DNA of 64,000 nt, taken from the NCBI RefSeq assembly GCF_000208745.1, contig NC_030853.1, positions 12,489,499 through 12,553,498 of the forward strand. The letters are read 5' to 3'. The notes beneath the pieces were generated by a model. The model worked only from the letters and a program-made list of their open reading frames with translations, was not told the origin of the DNA and made no database searches. Shown here in pieces: positions 23,866 to 35,850 of the stretch (within the stretch, counting starts at the first letter, position 1; every line of letters starts with the position of its first letter). Source of the stretch: Theobroma cacao. Its lineage: Eukaryota; Streptophyta; Magnoliopsida; Malvales; Malvaceae. A program made the position numbers and the translations under genes.

Positions 23866-24728
23866 AGCATAGCAAATAAAGCCAAATATTCTTATGTGAG
23901 ATGTTGAGGGTTTGCAACCAAACCAACATTCATAAGGGCTTTTCTGTACTAAAGTTCTTCTTTGAGTTAGGTTTAGAATGTAGTTAGTTGTGTTAACAGC
24001 TTCTACCTAAAAAGGTTTTTGGTAGGTTTTTCTAAAATAGAAGACATTTGGGCATCTTTATGAGAGTCCTATTCTTCCTTTTAGCAACCTCATTCTGTTG
24101 AGGGCTATAAGTGACAGTCAGCTAATGAATTATACCTAGCTTAGACAAAAATGCTTTAAATTCAATTGCTGTGAACTCTATCCCATTGTAGCTCTTAAAA
24201 GTCTTAATAGTTGATGTAGCTTGATTTTCAATAAGATTTCTAAACTTCACAAAGCTTCTAAGAGCTTCTGTCTTAAGTTTAAGAAAGTAAATCCAATAGA
24301 ATCTAGTCAAATCATCAATAAAAAGAAGATAATGCTTACTACATCTATTTGAATGAGTCTTTATGAGGCCTCCCAAGTTTGTATGACCCAACTGAAGTTT
24401 TTTAGTTGCTCTCCATTTTTTTTCCTTTGAAAAAGGTAATCTGCACTGTTACCATACCGATAGGTACTGCACGCCATATCTGGCTTTGAAATCTTAGGTA
24501 AGCCTTCAACTACCTCTTTAGTAGCCATGTTTTGTAGATAGTTGTAATTTATATACCCCAACCTTTTGTGCCACAGTTCAAAATCATGTGCTGCATTGAA
24601 AAAAGCCTTCTGTTCTGTATGCTTCTAGTTAATAAGGTAGCACTTATTCCTCATCTCTACTGTCAATACTTCCTTGCCCTTAGGATCAAAGATAGTATAG
24701 TATTTATCCTTGAACACAAGGTCATTGT
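23866..24728 (-). pseudogene. Copia element 1: GAG-pre-integrase and integrase core (broken)
   Basis: Minus-strand frames. 24561-24361 holds the pre-integrase region (LGYINYNYLQ, ADYLFQ). 24391-24122 holds the start of the integrase core (FIDDLTRFYWIYFLKLK), a GIEFTAIEFKAFL block around the second catalytic position, and ends near GIIH. A copia-like continuation with stops follows to 23866. One part reads SYNGIEF where copia integrases have SDNG-type text, so a catalytic Asp appears lost. It joins the pol remainder at 8350. Confidence 0.85.
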
Positions 24729-25825
24729 TGTAACACCCCTGATTTTTTTATATGGCTTCTACTTGAGGTTGGCCAAGTGAAGTGACGAGTAAATTTAAAA
24801 TATGATGTATATGCTTGTGGAATATGAAATTGTGTTAAATATGTGGACTTATGCCTTATGATACTTAGGCAAAATTTATGAACACATTTAAGTAATCCAA
24901 AGGTTTGATGCTTGAATTGGAGTTTTGATATTATGTATGAGTATTTATGTAAAGATTTGAGGTATTTTGATTAATGGAAATGAAGTAGGTGCTTACAAGA
25001 ATAAGTTGGAGACTTAAAACAAGCGAAAAAGTGCTTACTGGGCATGATTTTATCAATACATGTTCTACATCTATTGATAGATACAAAGATAGAAAGCTTG
25101 GGAAGATAAGCTGGATGAACATCTATCGGTACATTGCCTTAACTATCGATAGATGACTACCCGAGAATTTTATACAGCAAGGATGCCTTGAAACAATCAA
25201 TAGATCCCGGAATCTATCAATAGATGGCAAAACGAGGAAAAACAGAAACAGGGCTAGGGCACAATCTATCAATAGATTCCTCGAATATATCAATAGATGA
25301 AGGTCAACGATAATGAAACTTAGCGACATCTATCGATAGATGATCAGTGTAAAATTGTAAAAAATAAAAAGGGGTTTTCAGGCCATTTTGCCCCATTTTC
25401 TTTCAAAACTCTTTCTCTTTCTTGAAAACCTGAAACTCTAACCTCCTAAACTAATTTTGAAGCCATTGGAGTGGGTTTGAGCTTGGGAAAATGATCTCGA
25501 GGTAAGATTAATCATTTTTATCGATTGATTTTCGATTTAATCGGTTAATAACCTTGTATCCAAATATTTTCGATTTGATCAAGCTCTCTCCCCTTGAGTT
25601 TATTGAAGATTTGGAGCCTAGATTTGGACAACCCAGCTTATAAGGTAAGCATTTAGCTAATTTGTTGGAAGATTGAGCTTATATATTGAATTTGGTTATT
25701 TTCGAAAAAGAACTAGGATATTTAAAATGCTAGGAAATAAACGTTTTTGTGATATTTTGCTGTGTTTATAGGGAGATTGAGCAACTGGGTATAATCGTGA
25801 GTTGAGGGACCATCGGAATTCAGCG
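24729..25825 (+). mobile_element. Family-D gypsy-type LTR, truncated
   Basis: Starts TGTAACACCCCTGATTTTT right after copia sequence, a classic gypsy LTR start, but lacks a TGACA end and stops where copia LTR sequence resumes at 25826. Between 25060 and 25345 it carries the palindrome ATCTATCGATAGAT or one-base variants about eight times. Donor-like AGGTAAG sites occur near 25501 and 25642. The missing end shows that one deletion removed the rest of this LTR together with copia gag and part of the copia 5' LTR. Confidence 0.7.
25060..25345. repeat. ATCTATCGATAGAT palindrome cluster
   Basis: Near-palindromic 14-mers centred near 25074, 25127, 25149, 25200, 25223, 25271, 25294 and 25336. Some are half sites or carry A for G in the centre. 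Confidence 0.8.
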
Positions 25826-26168
25826 CTAGGCAATGGCTACAAAGGAAAAACAAAGGACACCTGACTTAACAGCCATATAGAAACATCAAGACGACACACT
25901 AAAGTAGTGTTTAAATGGAAATAAAAAAAACGACATAGGTTAAAGTCATATTGCATAAAACAGTAAAATTAACTAAATAAAACGACACTCAAGCTTAGTG
26001 TATCATTAGCTGGAGTATGAAACGACACTCAAGCTTAGTGTATCATTAGCTGGAGTATGAAACGACATCATACTGTTCAATTTTCTTCTTCTTCTTCATG
26101 CTTCAACCTCTAAATCTTCCCGCCAAGCCTTCTTCTCCAATCTGCAGGTTTGTGATCATCTCTCAACA
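25826..26168 (-). mobile_element. Copia element 1, 5' LTR remnant
   Basis: Matches 6180-6483 and ends in CTCTCAACA at 26168. The outer part of the LTR is deleted at the junction with the family-D LTR. Confidence 0.8.
25981..26060. repeat. 40-bp tandem duplication in the copia LTR
   Basis: Two identical 40-bp units (25981-26020 and 26021-26060). The partner LTR at 5915-6483 has one unit, so the duplication arose after insertion or in this copy. Confidence 0.95.
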
Positions 26169-26427
26169 TTCCTTTTTCTAAATATCCAACATAAGTAATT
26201 ATTATTTAGAATATGGACTTGGAAATTTGAGTTTCCGGAAAGAGAAAATTGATGTTAATGCCAGATTCTGCTCCATCATAGAGGTGAACATTATTCTTAC
26301 ACTTACTGATATGATTCAGAATACAACGGATATCACATTGCGGACAGCATTCAACACAGCTGTAGTTCTTCTGCTTATTTCTTACTATCTAATTATCTAT
26401 AAAAACTAGTAGTAAATTCTTGTGTTA
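26169..26427. other. 3' flank of the NPF gene; no other gene seen
   Basis: Sequence between the copia remnant and the NPF stop codon. It probably holds the NPF 3' untranslated region and polyadenylation site on the minus strand. I see no strong signal to place them. Confidence 0.4.
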
Positions 26428-28905
26428 TCAGACAATGAGCTTTTCAGTCTGCTTTTCTCCAGTGGCACTCAATTCAATGGTATCATCAGCAGCTTTATAC
26501 TTGTACCACTTAGCACAGACTAGGAAGTAAACAAAGTTAATGAACCCCAAAGCAGCAATCAAGTAATAGAAGTAATCCAATTTCCCTTTGTTTAGATCTT
26601 CAGGTAACCAGTCCCCAGCCTCAGTTCTTGACGTGATATGGTGCACTATGGAAACAAGAAAGCCACTTAGGTAACTAGACCCTGCAAGGCCAAGGAAGAA
26701 GAAAGAACCAGCAATGCTTCTCATATTTTCAGGGAATTGCTTATAGTAAAATTCAATCTGACCAATGCAATTGAAACCCTCACAAATTCCAGTGAGAAAA
26801 AGCTGCGGGACTAGCCACCAGCCAGACATAGATGATATAGCACCCCCTTTTGGTGCAATACCAAGTGTTGGCCTTGTAAGAGCCAAATTCCGTCTCTGCT
26901 TCTCAACTAAACCAGAGAGAAGCATTGTAATGAGTGAGAAAATAATCCCAATTCCCATTCTTTGAAGCAATGTGATTCCACCTTGTTTTCCAGTGAGTCT
27001 TCGAAGAGACGGAACCAACACGCGATCATATAGAGGAATCCATAATGTAAGGCTCAGCATTTGAAAGACTGTATAAGATGCTGCAGGCACCTTGAAGCCG
27101 CCACTGCCGAGCCTTCTATCAGATTGAAGTACTTGGAAAACTACATAGGTGTTTTGTTGGACCAATGAAGTTAGGAAGATAATGGATGATGCCCATACGG
27201 GGATAACTCTAGCCAAACACTTTACTTCTTCCACTTGCTGGATGCTGCAAAGTTTCCATGCGTTGGCTGCTGACCCATCAGAATTTATTTGGTCCTCGGG
27301 AGTTAAGATTGCGGACTTGTCAAGAAATCTGATCTCATCATCGTACAGTTAATATATTAAGTACTATTAGCAGGCTTTCTTGTTGGAACTTATTAATAAA
27401 TCATATGCAACTCATTTAATTTCTTCATGAAACATAGATGATCGTTGTCTAGAACTAATTTATTAGCATGTCCGTCCAAACAAATTGAGTAGTTATTCAC
27501 CTGAATTGATCTGTGTGGGGCAGCTTGGAGTTGATAGAATCGTCTGGCATATAGTTAAAAAGAGAGAGCTGTCTGGGCTCATCGTCAGGCAGCTGCAAAT
27601 GACGCTTCTTTGTGGCAGCAACTAGAACTTGTGCCACTCTAGCAAGAGGGCTACCCTCAGGTTTCACTTTGACATAGATTCTTGAACCCATGAAAAATAA
27701 TATACATGATAACACCATTAAGCCTGCAGGGATTCCTAGCCCAATGGCCCAACTCACACTTGATTGAACGTAGACAACTACAGTCACAGATACCAGCACA
27801 CCAAATGTGAAGGTGAAGTAGTACCAATTGAAAAAACTGTTGATACCCTTTTGCCCGGATTCGGTCGCAGGATCAAACTGGTCTGCTCCAAAGGCCAAGT
27901 TACAAGGCCTGATGCCTCCAGCTCCAATAACTAGGAAGCCGAAACCGCTGACTAGGAAGGCTAACTGCCCGGTTGTCGGTCCAACACATGTGCCAATATC
28001 AGAAGTTGAACATTTTGGAGGGTGTAATTTGTAGATTGCTGCGGTCAGTGTTAAAACAGCCATTCCCTTGAAAGGAAAACCACAAAATGAGTCAAAACAA
28101 AGGCAATCTTAATTACTTTGATAATGATCTTACAGAGAAGGAAAATTATTTGAAGACTCCATTTTAATAGAAACCTTTCAAGGAAAACAGCGTAGTTAAT
28201 GATAAAAAAGAAGCTCCATTGATAGTAGTCCGAAGAGAACCTGTCCAACACTTGATTCTTAACATTTGTTAAAGTTTTGTTTCTAAAAAACATTTGAAAC
28301 GAAAGCAAAATCAAAGAAAAACCAAAGACTACATCACTTTTTCCATTATTTTAGCTGAATTTTTAGCTTGAAAACGAGCTGGTCCCTGGGGATGGAGAGA
28401 TTGATCATGAGAGATGGTTTCCTGGCACTGCAAACTTTAACTGATCATGTATATATAAGTTTCTTGACCTGGTAATTAGGGCAAGTGTAATGAAAGTACC
28501 AAGAAAGAGGCTATGGAAGCAAAGGCCAACGTCTTGTAACGTCCAAAGTAAGTGTCAGAGAGGAAAGCACCAAGCAAAGGAGCCATGTTTGAGGTGCCCT
28601 GGAAGATATTAACAGTCGTTGCAGCCGTGATGCTCTTCATGTTGAACACAGTCGTGAGATACACCAGCAAGTTTGATATGGTGCCCAAGGTGCCAATCTT
28701 CTCGAAGGTCTCATTGCCTGCATGTTTCACAATATGTATTGAAGAGGGAAAAGAACGTTAGCTTGAATGAAACACGTATAATTTAATTTCATTTGGAATC
28801 TTACGTACCAATGATGAAGGGCATGGCTCTAATTCCTCTATATTTGATGGCCTCTGTCTTATGATCATCACATAATTTACTAGCTTTGTCCTCCTTGTTC
28901 TCCAT
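26428..28905 (-). CDS. NRT1/PTR family (NPF) transporter, probably NPF2-like, four exons
   Basis: Exons on the minus strand are 28905-28809, 28717-28500, 28066-27501 and 27328-26428, with GT-AG introns of 91, 433 and 172 bp. They total 1782 bp including the stop, or 593 residues, the usual NPF length. The start [10 protein letters not shown] is the first ATG giving an open exon joined to the conserved core. Residues 35-39 are the ExxEK proton-coupling motif (ETFEK) in the first membrane segment. Residues 165-170 are GADQFD, part of the family signature, followed by a typical FFNWYYFTF segment. Twelve membrane segments with a long central loop are expected. The family moves nitrate, peptides, hormones or glucosinolates with protons across the plasma membrane or tonoplast. 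The NETFEK context suggests subfamily 2, but substrate cannot be read from sequence. No frameshift or lost motif is seen. Confidence 0.92.
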
Positions 28906-28987
28906 CTGGATATTCAAAGGAAAGACAATATTGCTCAACTTTCTTTAACTTGCAGCTCCTATCCTTGGAGAAAATGTTCCAAAGAGC

Positions 28988-29000
28988 TCTAAATATATAT
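28988..29000 (-). promoter_or_regulatory. Candidate TATA box of the NPF gene
   Basis: On the minus strand TTATATATATTTAG lies about 85-95 bp before the start codon, which would leave a 5' leader of about 55-60 bases. There is no support beyond position and sequence. Confidence 0.35.
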
Positions 29001-30913
29001 AAGCAACGCATGCAAATTGATCTGTTTAAAAGGAAGTATCCCTGAATTATAATTAGCCCCCCATGCCAGTCCCCACTTAAGCAGAGACGCGCCTTCCTCT
29101 CATGCATGTGTAATTATTGCTTGCAAATGACTAAACTTTAATTGACAGTTCTTTTGAGAGCGAAAGTATGGTCCACTTTCTATGTGACATAAATGGAAGA
29201 CTACCTCAATTCAAAGTCTAGAGCGTAGAGCGGCTAGGATTTCCAATTTGCCATAGCCGTAGTCTTTGCTAAAATTCTTTGCTCGCTTGCATGTGCATAT
29301 GTGGTTGTACTTGGACAGGAGGAGTGGTTGCTATTTCTATTCTTTTCTGTTTGATGACTGGCATGTTTGTTAATTTGGTGCGTCAAGACAATACTGGGCT
29401 GAAACGCTAGAGGAGACTAAGCAATCACTTAGGCACACATGACTTGAGAAGCAGTACTCATGCCCAAATGTCATGGCTTGGGGAAGTTGCATGTAATTTA
29501 TAAGAGCCACTCAATTTCGAAATTTCAAACTTCAAGCGAGACTTTGAGAGTAATCAAAATCAAATTTGTTCTTGCATTGCATGTTATGCATGTAAAGCAT
29601 CGATCGTGCATGCTGTGCTTTTTTACTCTCTTTTTTTGTTTGTTTATTTTTTTTGTTTTTAATTATATATGAACTGAATTGACGTTTATGTGGTTGGTCC
29701 GTCATATTACAACTCAAATGAGACTTCTTTTGGTCAAAGAATTAATGCTGCTGATCTGTTACTTTTGGTTTTGCTTGGTAGAGAGAGAGGGCCAAAAAAC
29801 AAAAGGCAGAAGAATTAGAAATGATCTTAGCCAATAATACTAGCTATGCCATATCGGAAAAAAGTTTCCTATAAGTTGTGTATCCTAAGCATTGAATCAA
29901 AATTTGCTTCCAAAAATAATGTCAAGAGTCCTTATATATGGTAGGGGCCTTCCAAAAAACAAAAGGAAGAGTTCTATAAAAGTATGGGGCGCCCTTCAAT
30001 CTTTATGCAAGAAGCAATAATAGTCGGCACCCGATCTGATCTACTCTTTTTTCCTCATTGTAAATTGCAGGTTCTGGATTTAGTTTTGGGTCTACATGCA
30101 GATGAGTCATCTGTTGATACATGACTATTAAGTCCATAATTAAAGATTGGTTGGAAACTTGGGATTTCTGACATTCATGACATAATGCTGAGCTCTAATG
30201 AAAGATATAAAGCCTCTGAAATGACAACAAGACAATAAAATAAAGAAGAGATATGTAGTCACAAGATAGCCAAGCATGCATGTGGCTCTGACCTCTGTGA
30301 GCTTATGTTTAATCATAGAACTGAATTCTTGAAATTATCTTTTGTTGTAAAATAGAATCAGTTCTGGGGCTTTCCGTAATTACCTCTTTTCATATTGTGC
30401 AATTCTTTTCTCCTTCAGTTTGGGAATCATGTCTCAGACCAAAGTTTTCTTTGTTTTTTTGTCTTTATTAGAATCTATTATTTCATGTTCGTGTGGAGTA
30501 ATAGGAATATCCAATCAAATGATACAAAATATATAGAGTTCCAATCAATTTAAGTTAAATAGGCAACTAAAACTCTTGTCTGCATCTCTCGATTAATAAC
30601 AAGTATTGATCATTCATTTTGGCGTTCTTCAAGAAAACCAATCACTAGAGAAAGAAACGCGCAGAACTAACCCAGGCTGCTGGTATCATTTAATGCGAAG
30701 GAGGATATATATATGTTTCAAAGAATATCCAGGATGAAGGATGTCCATATTTTTACCAAAGGTTTTTAATTTAGTTCCTTTTGGATCACGACATTACAGG
30801 GTGCAAGAGTAGACCAAATTGGAGAAAGTATGTGGCTCATATTTGAAATGCGTTACCTCTTTTATGTATCATCACATCAAGTCACATTTTTGTATTAGAT
30901 TCTTGAATTTAGC
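29001..30913. other. NPF upstream region; no gene seen
   Basis: About 1.9 kb with no repeat-family match inside the window and no supported frame; it probably holds the promoter and regulatory sites of the NPF gene. It is the longest stretch here that looks single-copy apart from the gene itself. Confidence 0.5.
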
Positions 30914-30956
30914 TATCACATCTTATTTTCGGGACATGATCGGTGCATGGACTTAC

Positions 30957-32130
30957 ACAACAAGAAAATTGGTTTTTTGCAACTAAAAAAATTCTGTTGA
31001 AAATTTTCAACTGATTTCCAATAGATATGAATCAGAAATTTAAATTATTTTTTTCGACGGATTTTCAACCGAAATTTTCCAACGGAATATTTTCGTTGAA
31101 AAATGTTTTAGCGCCAACAAAAATTTCCTCCCACCAAATTTTTCAACGGATTTTCAACAGAAAATTTTCCAATGAAACTTAATTGGAAAGTTGAGGAATC
31201 CAAAAAATTTGAAAGTTTGCCAAAGTTTCCAACGGAAATTTGTGTTAAAAAAATCTATTACCAACGGAAATTTTCCAATGAAATATTCCGTTGGAAAATT
31301 CCATTGGTAATAGATTTTTTAAATTTTTATTCTTCAAATATGTTAAACTTTTTATAAATTTTATTAATCCTTTATAAAAAATAGATATTAATAAGAGGAA
31401 ATATATTAATATGTGAAGTTTATAATATTTAAAAGTTTAATTATGTTTTCTTATGCTAATTTTATACATTTTTGAAAACTTTATTGAATCATAAATTATA
31501 AATTAATAATTCCAAATTCATTAATTCTATAACATTAAAAATTGATAAAAAGAACATAATAAATTTTAAAATTAAAAAAAAACACATGATAAGATATAAT
31601 AAGAAATTTTTAAAAAATACTAATACTTTATGTTTGTTTTAATATTAATTAATTAATATATATAAATTCAGAAGATAGATATATAATGAACTTATTAAAT
31701 TAATATATTTAAAATATATTAATTTATTATATCTAAGTATACTCATTAGAATCATAACTATATTAGACTATATATATAAACCTGCATTATTAACAAAAAA
31801 AAACTTTTTCTATTAATATGAAATTAGAAGTTATATTCTTTAATTGATATAACTTTATAAGTTAATATATATGTATGTATATGAGATATTTAAATATCCT
31901 ACATACATATATATTAATATGTTTTATATGTAAGCATATAGTAATTTTATTTATATGATTACAGTTATTAGTTTTATTAGTTATTATCATACTTTTTATA
32001 AAATTATATTGATAAGCAATTATACAAATTTTGTAATATATATCAAATTATATTACATAATATTTGTGTCATTAATATATATAATAAATTTAGTAATATA
32101 CCATTATGTTTTATATTGAGTAATTTTTAA
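30957..32130 (+). repeat. Left terminal inverted repeat of the MULE
   Basis: About 1.17 kb, inverted relative to 54240-55456. Matching blocks include 'ataaattttattaatc', 'ttattgaatcata' and 'tttgtgtcattaatat'. The outer 370 bp is packed with palindromic TTCCAACGGAA/TTCCGTTGGAA motifs. Confidence 0.85.
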
Positions 32131-33279
32131 ACATTAATTTATTAATAAAATTGAAAATATTTAAATTTATGTTATTAGGGTGACTTGAAACTTTGCCCAA
32201 ATGAAAAATAAGCAAAACTTCAACCAAGTCCACCACCCATCTAAACAGATTTGTTAACGCCTCAACTTAATTTCAAACAAATTTAACTGGCCATATAACT
32301 AAAATGGGAATCCCTAGCCATCGCGTCATTCACTTTCCCCAATTCTCTCAACCTCCCTTCCCCTGCTACTGCCGACAGTAAAGTTTCCTTGCTGTAGATC
32401 TCTGTGCGTTGCTCATTAACCCAAATCTCCTTTCTTGTGAGGAGACCAAAGGCTTGTTGCGCCTCTTCAAGCTACCTGGGTTCCCCTTGTTTTGCCGAGC
32501 GTAGAGTCCTGTTGCTGTCGATCTACGTGCGTTGCTCACTTTCCCTAAATCTCCCTTGTTGGGTCGAGAGCAGAGGGTTGTTGCTGCCAATCTCCATGCG
32601 TTGCTCAGTTTCTCAAAATCTTTGTACTTTGCATCCACCTCTTGTGCTGAGAGCTGAGCCTATTTGCTGCTAATCTTGGACCGGATCTTTGGTGAGTTCT
32701 TGCTGCACTTTTTCTGGGATTTTTTGTAGCACTTGAAACTTGGTAAATGCAATGGCTTGAGTGCTTAAGGCTGGTTCTGGAATTTTTGATTTGTACTGTT
32801 TTGGAAAATTTTTACACTGCAACATGTTTTCCAACGTATGATTCACACTTGGTTAACTATTGTTTCTTATGATTTTTTTCCTCAATTAACACCTCATAAA
32901 TCTTTTTTTCTTTCAATTAAGTACCTTATGAATAACTTTTACTTTCAAAAGAATTAAACTGTTAATTTCACTAGCATTATCGAAATAGCCTCAATTCATA
33001 GGAACCTAAAAAAGCATGTGTAGGTTACTTTATGCAAGCCTTATCGAAACATCTGATTTTGTACCAGACTTACCTGCACTATACTACCAACTGGATAGTT
33101 TTTGTATACTTTTAACATGAAATAAATTTTGGCTTTGCTTTTTAAATAAAATTAAAACATCAATTCAAAATTAATTTAGATGTTTATATATAAAGTTATT
33201 TTTTTGTTATTTTATTAAATAAATTAAACAACTTATCCCTTTATTGAAACTTAGATAATCAATTTTTTCATTGGAGAAT
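32131..33279. other. MULE interior, left: no recognised gene, short tandem repeats
   Basis: A GC-richer patch at 32300-32720 holds three copies of a GATCTACGTGCGTTGCTCA-like unit. The rest is AT-rich. It could be the transposase 3' region or a captured host fragment. I see no supportable protein. Confidence 0.4.
32397..32607. repeat. Three spaced copies of a CGATCTACGTGCGTTGCTCA-like unit
   Basis: Copies at 32397-32415, 32520-32538 and 32589-32607, each followed by an AAATCTCC-like pyrimidine stretch and a GAG-rich block. Confidence 0.75.
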
Positions 33280-33409
33280 TCAAGTTGCAAGATGCTGACA
33301 GGAACCAATGCTAGAACATGTCTCTGATGAACTCGATCAAAACAGTGATTGGCATTTGTCTTGCATGCTTCAAGCATGAGTTAACACATTCCGCAATGTT
33401 GGATGTCAT
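33280..33409 (-). pseudogene. MULE transposase, C-terminal piece
   Basis: On the minus strand the frame reads MTSNIAECVNSCLKHARQMP, then an ITVLIEFIRDMF-like stretch. This matches the region after the MULE catalytic core that begins 'MTTNIAES-N' in plant MuDR-type proteins. It continues the piece at 48462-49740 across the copia insertion, whose duplication ATGAC/ATGAT falls in this motif. Confidence 0.85.
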
Positions 33410-34481
33410 TGTTGGCTCTATTAGTTTTTGATGATAATAAAACATTTTCATTTATGTGTGTCTAATACCTTTACTTGAGTGTGCAGGAAAGTAATTTGTG
33501 AAATTAATTTATCGACTCTTCAAAGAGTATTTTGGAAAAAAAAAAGGGATAAAATCAACAAGATGTAACTAAATAATAAAGAGGAAGCTTATTGGTGAAA
33601 CAACGAAGAACATTGGTTGACTAAATTTTAAATTGGAGAAATGACGAGCTCAAGAGTTAGAGAAACAGAATCAATTTAGTTAACCAAGTTAGTCGACTAA
33701 GTGCTCTCTATCAGAATCTGCAAACCAGAAACAGAATCAACTTAGTCAACCAAGTTAGTCGACTAAGAGCTATCTGTTTGCCATTTGAATCAGAGCACTA
33801 CAAGACAAATTAACGGTTAGAACTCATCCTCAACTGTTTCCAACATATATAAACTGTCAAACTGCCATCAGAGTTGCATCTCCAAGTATAAAAGGGTCTT
33901 CCAACAATAAGAAAGAAGTTTTTTGAAGCCTTGAATGAGTTTTGAGCTATAAAAAGAAGAAAAATCAGAAAAGCTTCACTGCACTTGTCTGCACTTAAAC
34001 GCTTACTCTTTGCATTTGTATTTAGCACTCAATCTTGTACCAATCTAATCAAGAAGTGATCATAGATACTTTCTTTTACTACTTCTCTTGTATTCTTAGA
34101 GTGAAGGAGTTATTCTAAGGGGTTGTTCAAGCTTGGGATAGCTTGATTGTTAAAGGTTGTGGTTGAGTTTTGGAAAATCACATTGGGTTTTAGTTGAGCT
34201 CATGAAAAACTACTATAAAAGGTTTTTGGCTGAGCCTGGTAAAAGTCATTATAAAGCTTGGTGAAAGCTTGTGAATTTCACCGGTCCATAATGGATTTAT
34301 GGGAAAATCCTTAGTTGGATAATCAAGGTAGTGGATGTAGGTCTTGGATCGAACCATTATAAATTGTTGTGCATTGTATACTTTGTTTTTATTTTCTTAT
34401 TTTGGAAATTTGTTTCCAATCTTGTCAAGAGCCGATTTGTGCTATTCACCCCCCCTTTGGCACATATTATAGAGACCAACA
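33410..34481 (+). mobile_element. Copia element 2, 5' LTR
   Basis: 1072 bp, TG...CA. It holds two AGTTAGTCGACTAAG palindromes (near 33695 and 33755), each preceded by a TTAGTTAACC/TTAGTCAACC half site. Confidence 0.92.
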
Positions 34482-34482
34482 A

Positions 34483-34498
34483 TTGGTATCAAAGTTAG
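34483..34498 (+). promoter_or_regulatory. Primer-binding site
   Basis: TTGGTATCAAAGTTAG one base after the LTR matches the initiator-methionine tRNA site TGGTATCAGAGC at 10 of 12 positions. Confidence 0.8.
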
Positions 34499-34539
34499 TT
34501 CCTTGTTTTTAAGGCTTAACAACCTTTGGGAGGATCCAA

Positions 34540-35850
34540 ATGGCTCAACAAAAAATCATAGTTGTTGAGGGACAATCAACAAACAGACCACCTTTGTTTG
34601 ATGGCTCTAATTACCTCTATTGGAGCACTAGAATGTCAATTTATATTAGGGCTATAAATTATGAAATGTGGGATGTCATAACTGATGGACCCTTTATGCC
34701 CTCAACCGTGAATGTAGTTATAAATGAGTTGATGCCCAAGCTAAGGTTTGAATGGACTGAGGCTGAAACTAAGAAAGTTCAAATAAATTTTAAGGCCATC
34801 AACACATTACATTGTGCCTTAACCCCCACTGAATTTAACAAAGTTTCAAGTTGTACAATAGCTAAACAAGTGTGGGAGAAACTTAGGATAATCCATGAAG
34901 GGACTTCCCAAGTCAAAGAGTCCCAAATTGCTTTCTTAACACATAGTTATGAAATGTTCAAAATGAAGCATGGTGAAGACATCACCAGCATGTTTTTCTT
35001 ACTCATGAGCTGGAGCTTAAGGAAGAAGAAAAAGAAGACTGAATGGAAGCAAAGGAAAAGAAAAAGAGTATTGCATTTAAAGCCAGCATTCTTGAAGAAG
35101 AGCTAGAAGAGCTTTCCTATGATGATGATGAAGAATTAGCTCTAGTTGCAAGGAAATTCAGAAAGCTAATGAGCAGAAGAAATCAAAGGGTAACTAGAAG
35201 AGGTTTCAAGAAAGACCAAGATGCTTCATGGAAAATAAGGAACAAAAATGACTCTAACAAAAAGGAAGAGATGATCTACTACGAATGCAAGAAACCTGGT
35301 CACTTCAAGTCCGAGTGTCCATTGTTAAAAGATGAAACCCCTTAGAAAAATAAGAAATCCAAGAAAGCAATGGTGGTTGCTGCATGGTCGGACAATGACA
35401 CATCAAGCTCTGAAACTGATGATGAAAAATCTGAGGAAAGAGCAAACATCTGTTTAATGGCACAAGAGGATGAAACAGAGGTACCCTCATCCCCCTACAT
35501 TAATTCTTATGATGATTTACAAGATGAGTATGAGTGTTTTTATGATGAATTTGAAAAGCTTTTTTCAAAATATAAATCATTAAAGAAAAAGGCTACATTT
35601 TTTGAAAATGATTTGGAGCAAATCAAACAAGAGTTTACTTCTGTTCTTGAGCAAAGAAATATTTTACAAATTGAGTTAGAACACTCAAAAACAGACTTTG
35701 AGGTTTTAAAACTAGAGCTGGAAAACAAGTCTAAAGCTTTGCAAATAACTCTTGATGAAAATACAGCTTTTAAATATTTAAAAAATGAATCCTCAAAAAG
35801 AGATGTATATCGGGATAAAAATTTAGCTAAAGCATTACCTAGATGTTATA
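34540..35850 (+). pseudogene. Copia element 2 gag, with internal deletion and frameshifts
   Basis: The first frame (34540-35000) is a retrotransposon gag: PPLFDGSNYLYW, then a W-rich block and VKESQIAFLTHSYEMFKMK. At about 35005 the frame jumps to a region that normally lies some 60 codons later (HELELKEEE-like, read in the next frame), so part of gag is probably deleted. The second frame (35043-35342) ends in a zinc knuckle YYECKKPGHFKSEC whose first Cys is Tyr. The third (35370-35850) is acidic and then a coiled coil, typical of Sirevirus gag. The tail continues at 38726 after the solo LTR. Confidence 0.88.

Noticed and set aside
25123..25329. Frame of 68 codons over the ATCTATCGATAGAT cluster
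   Set aside because: Isoleucine, leucine and serine repeats come from the palindromes themselves; there is no conserved domain.
32366..32673. Frames of 89-90 codons on both strands
   Set aside because: Both arise from the repeated GCGTTGCTCA patch; mirror frames in a tandem repeat are not evidence of a gene.
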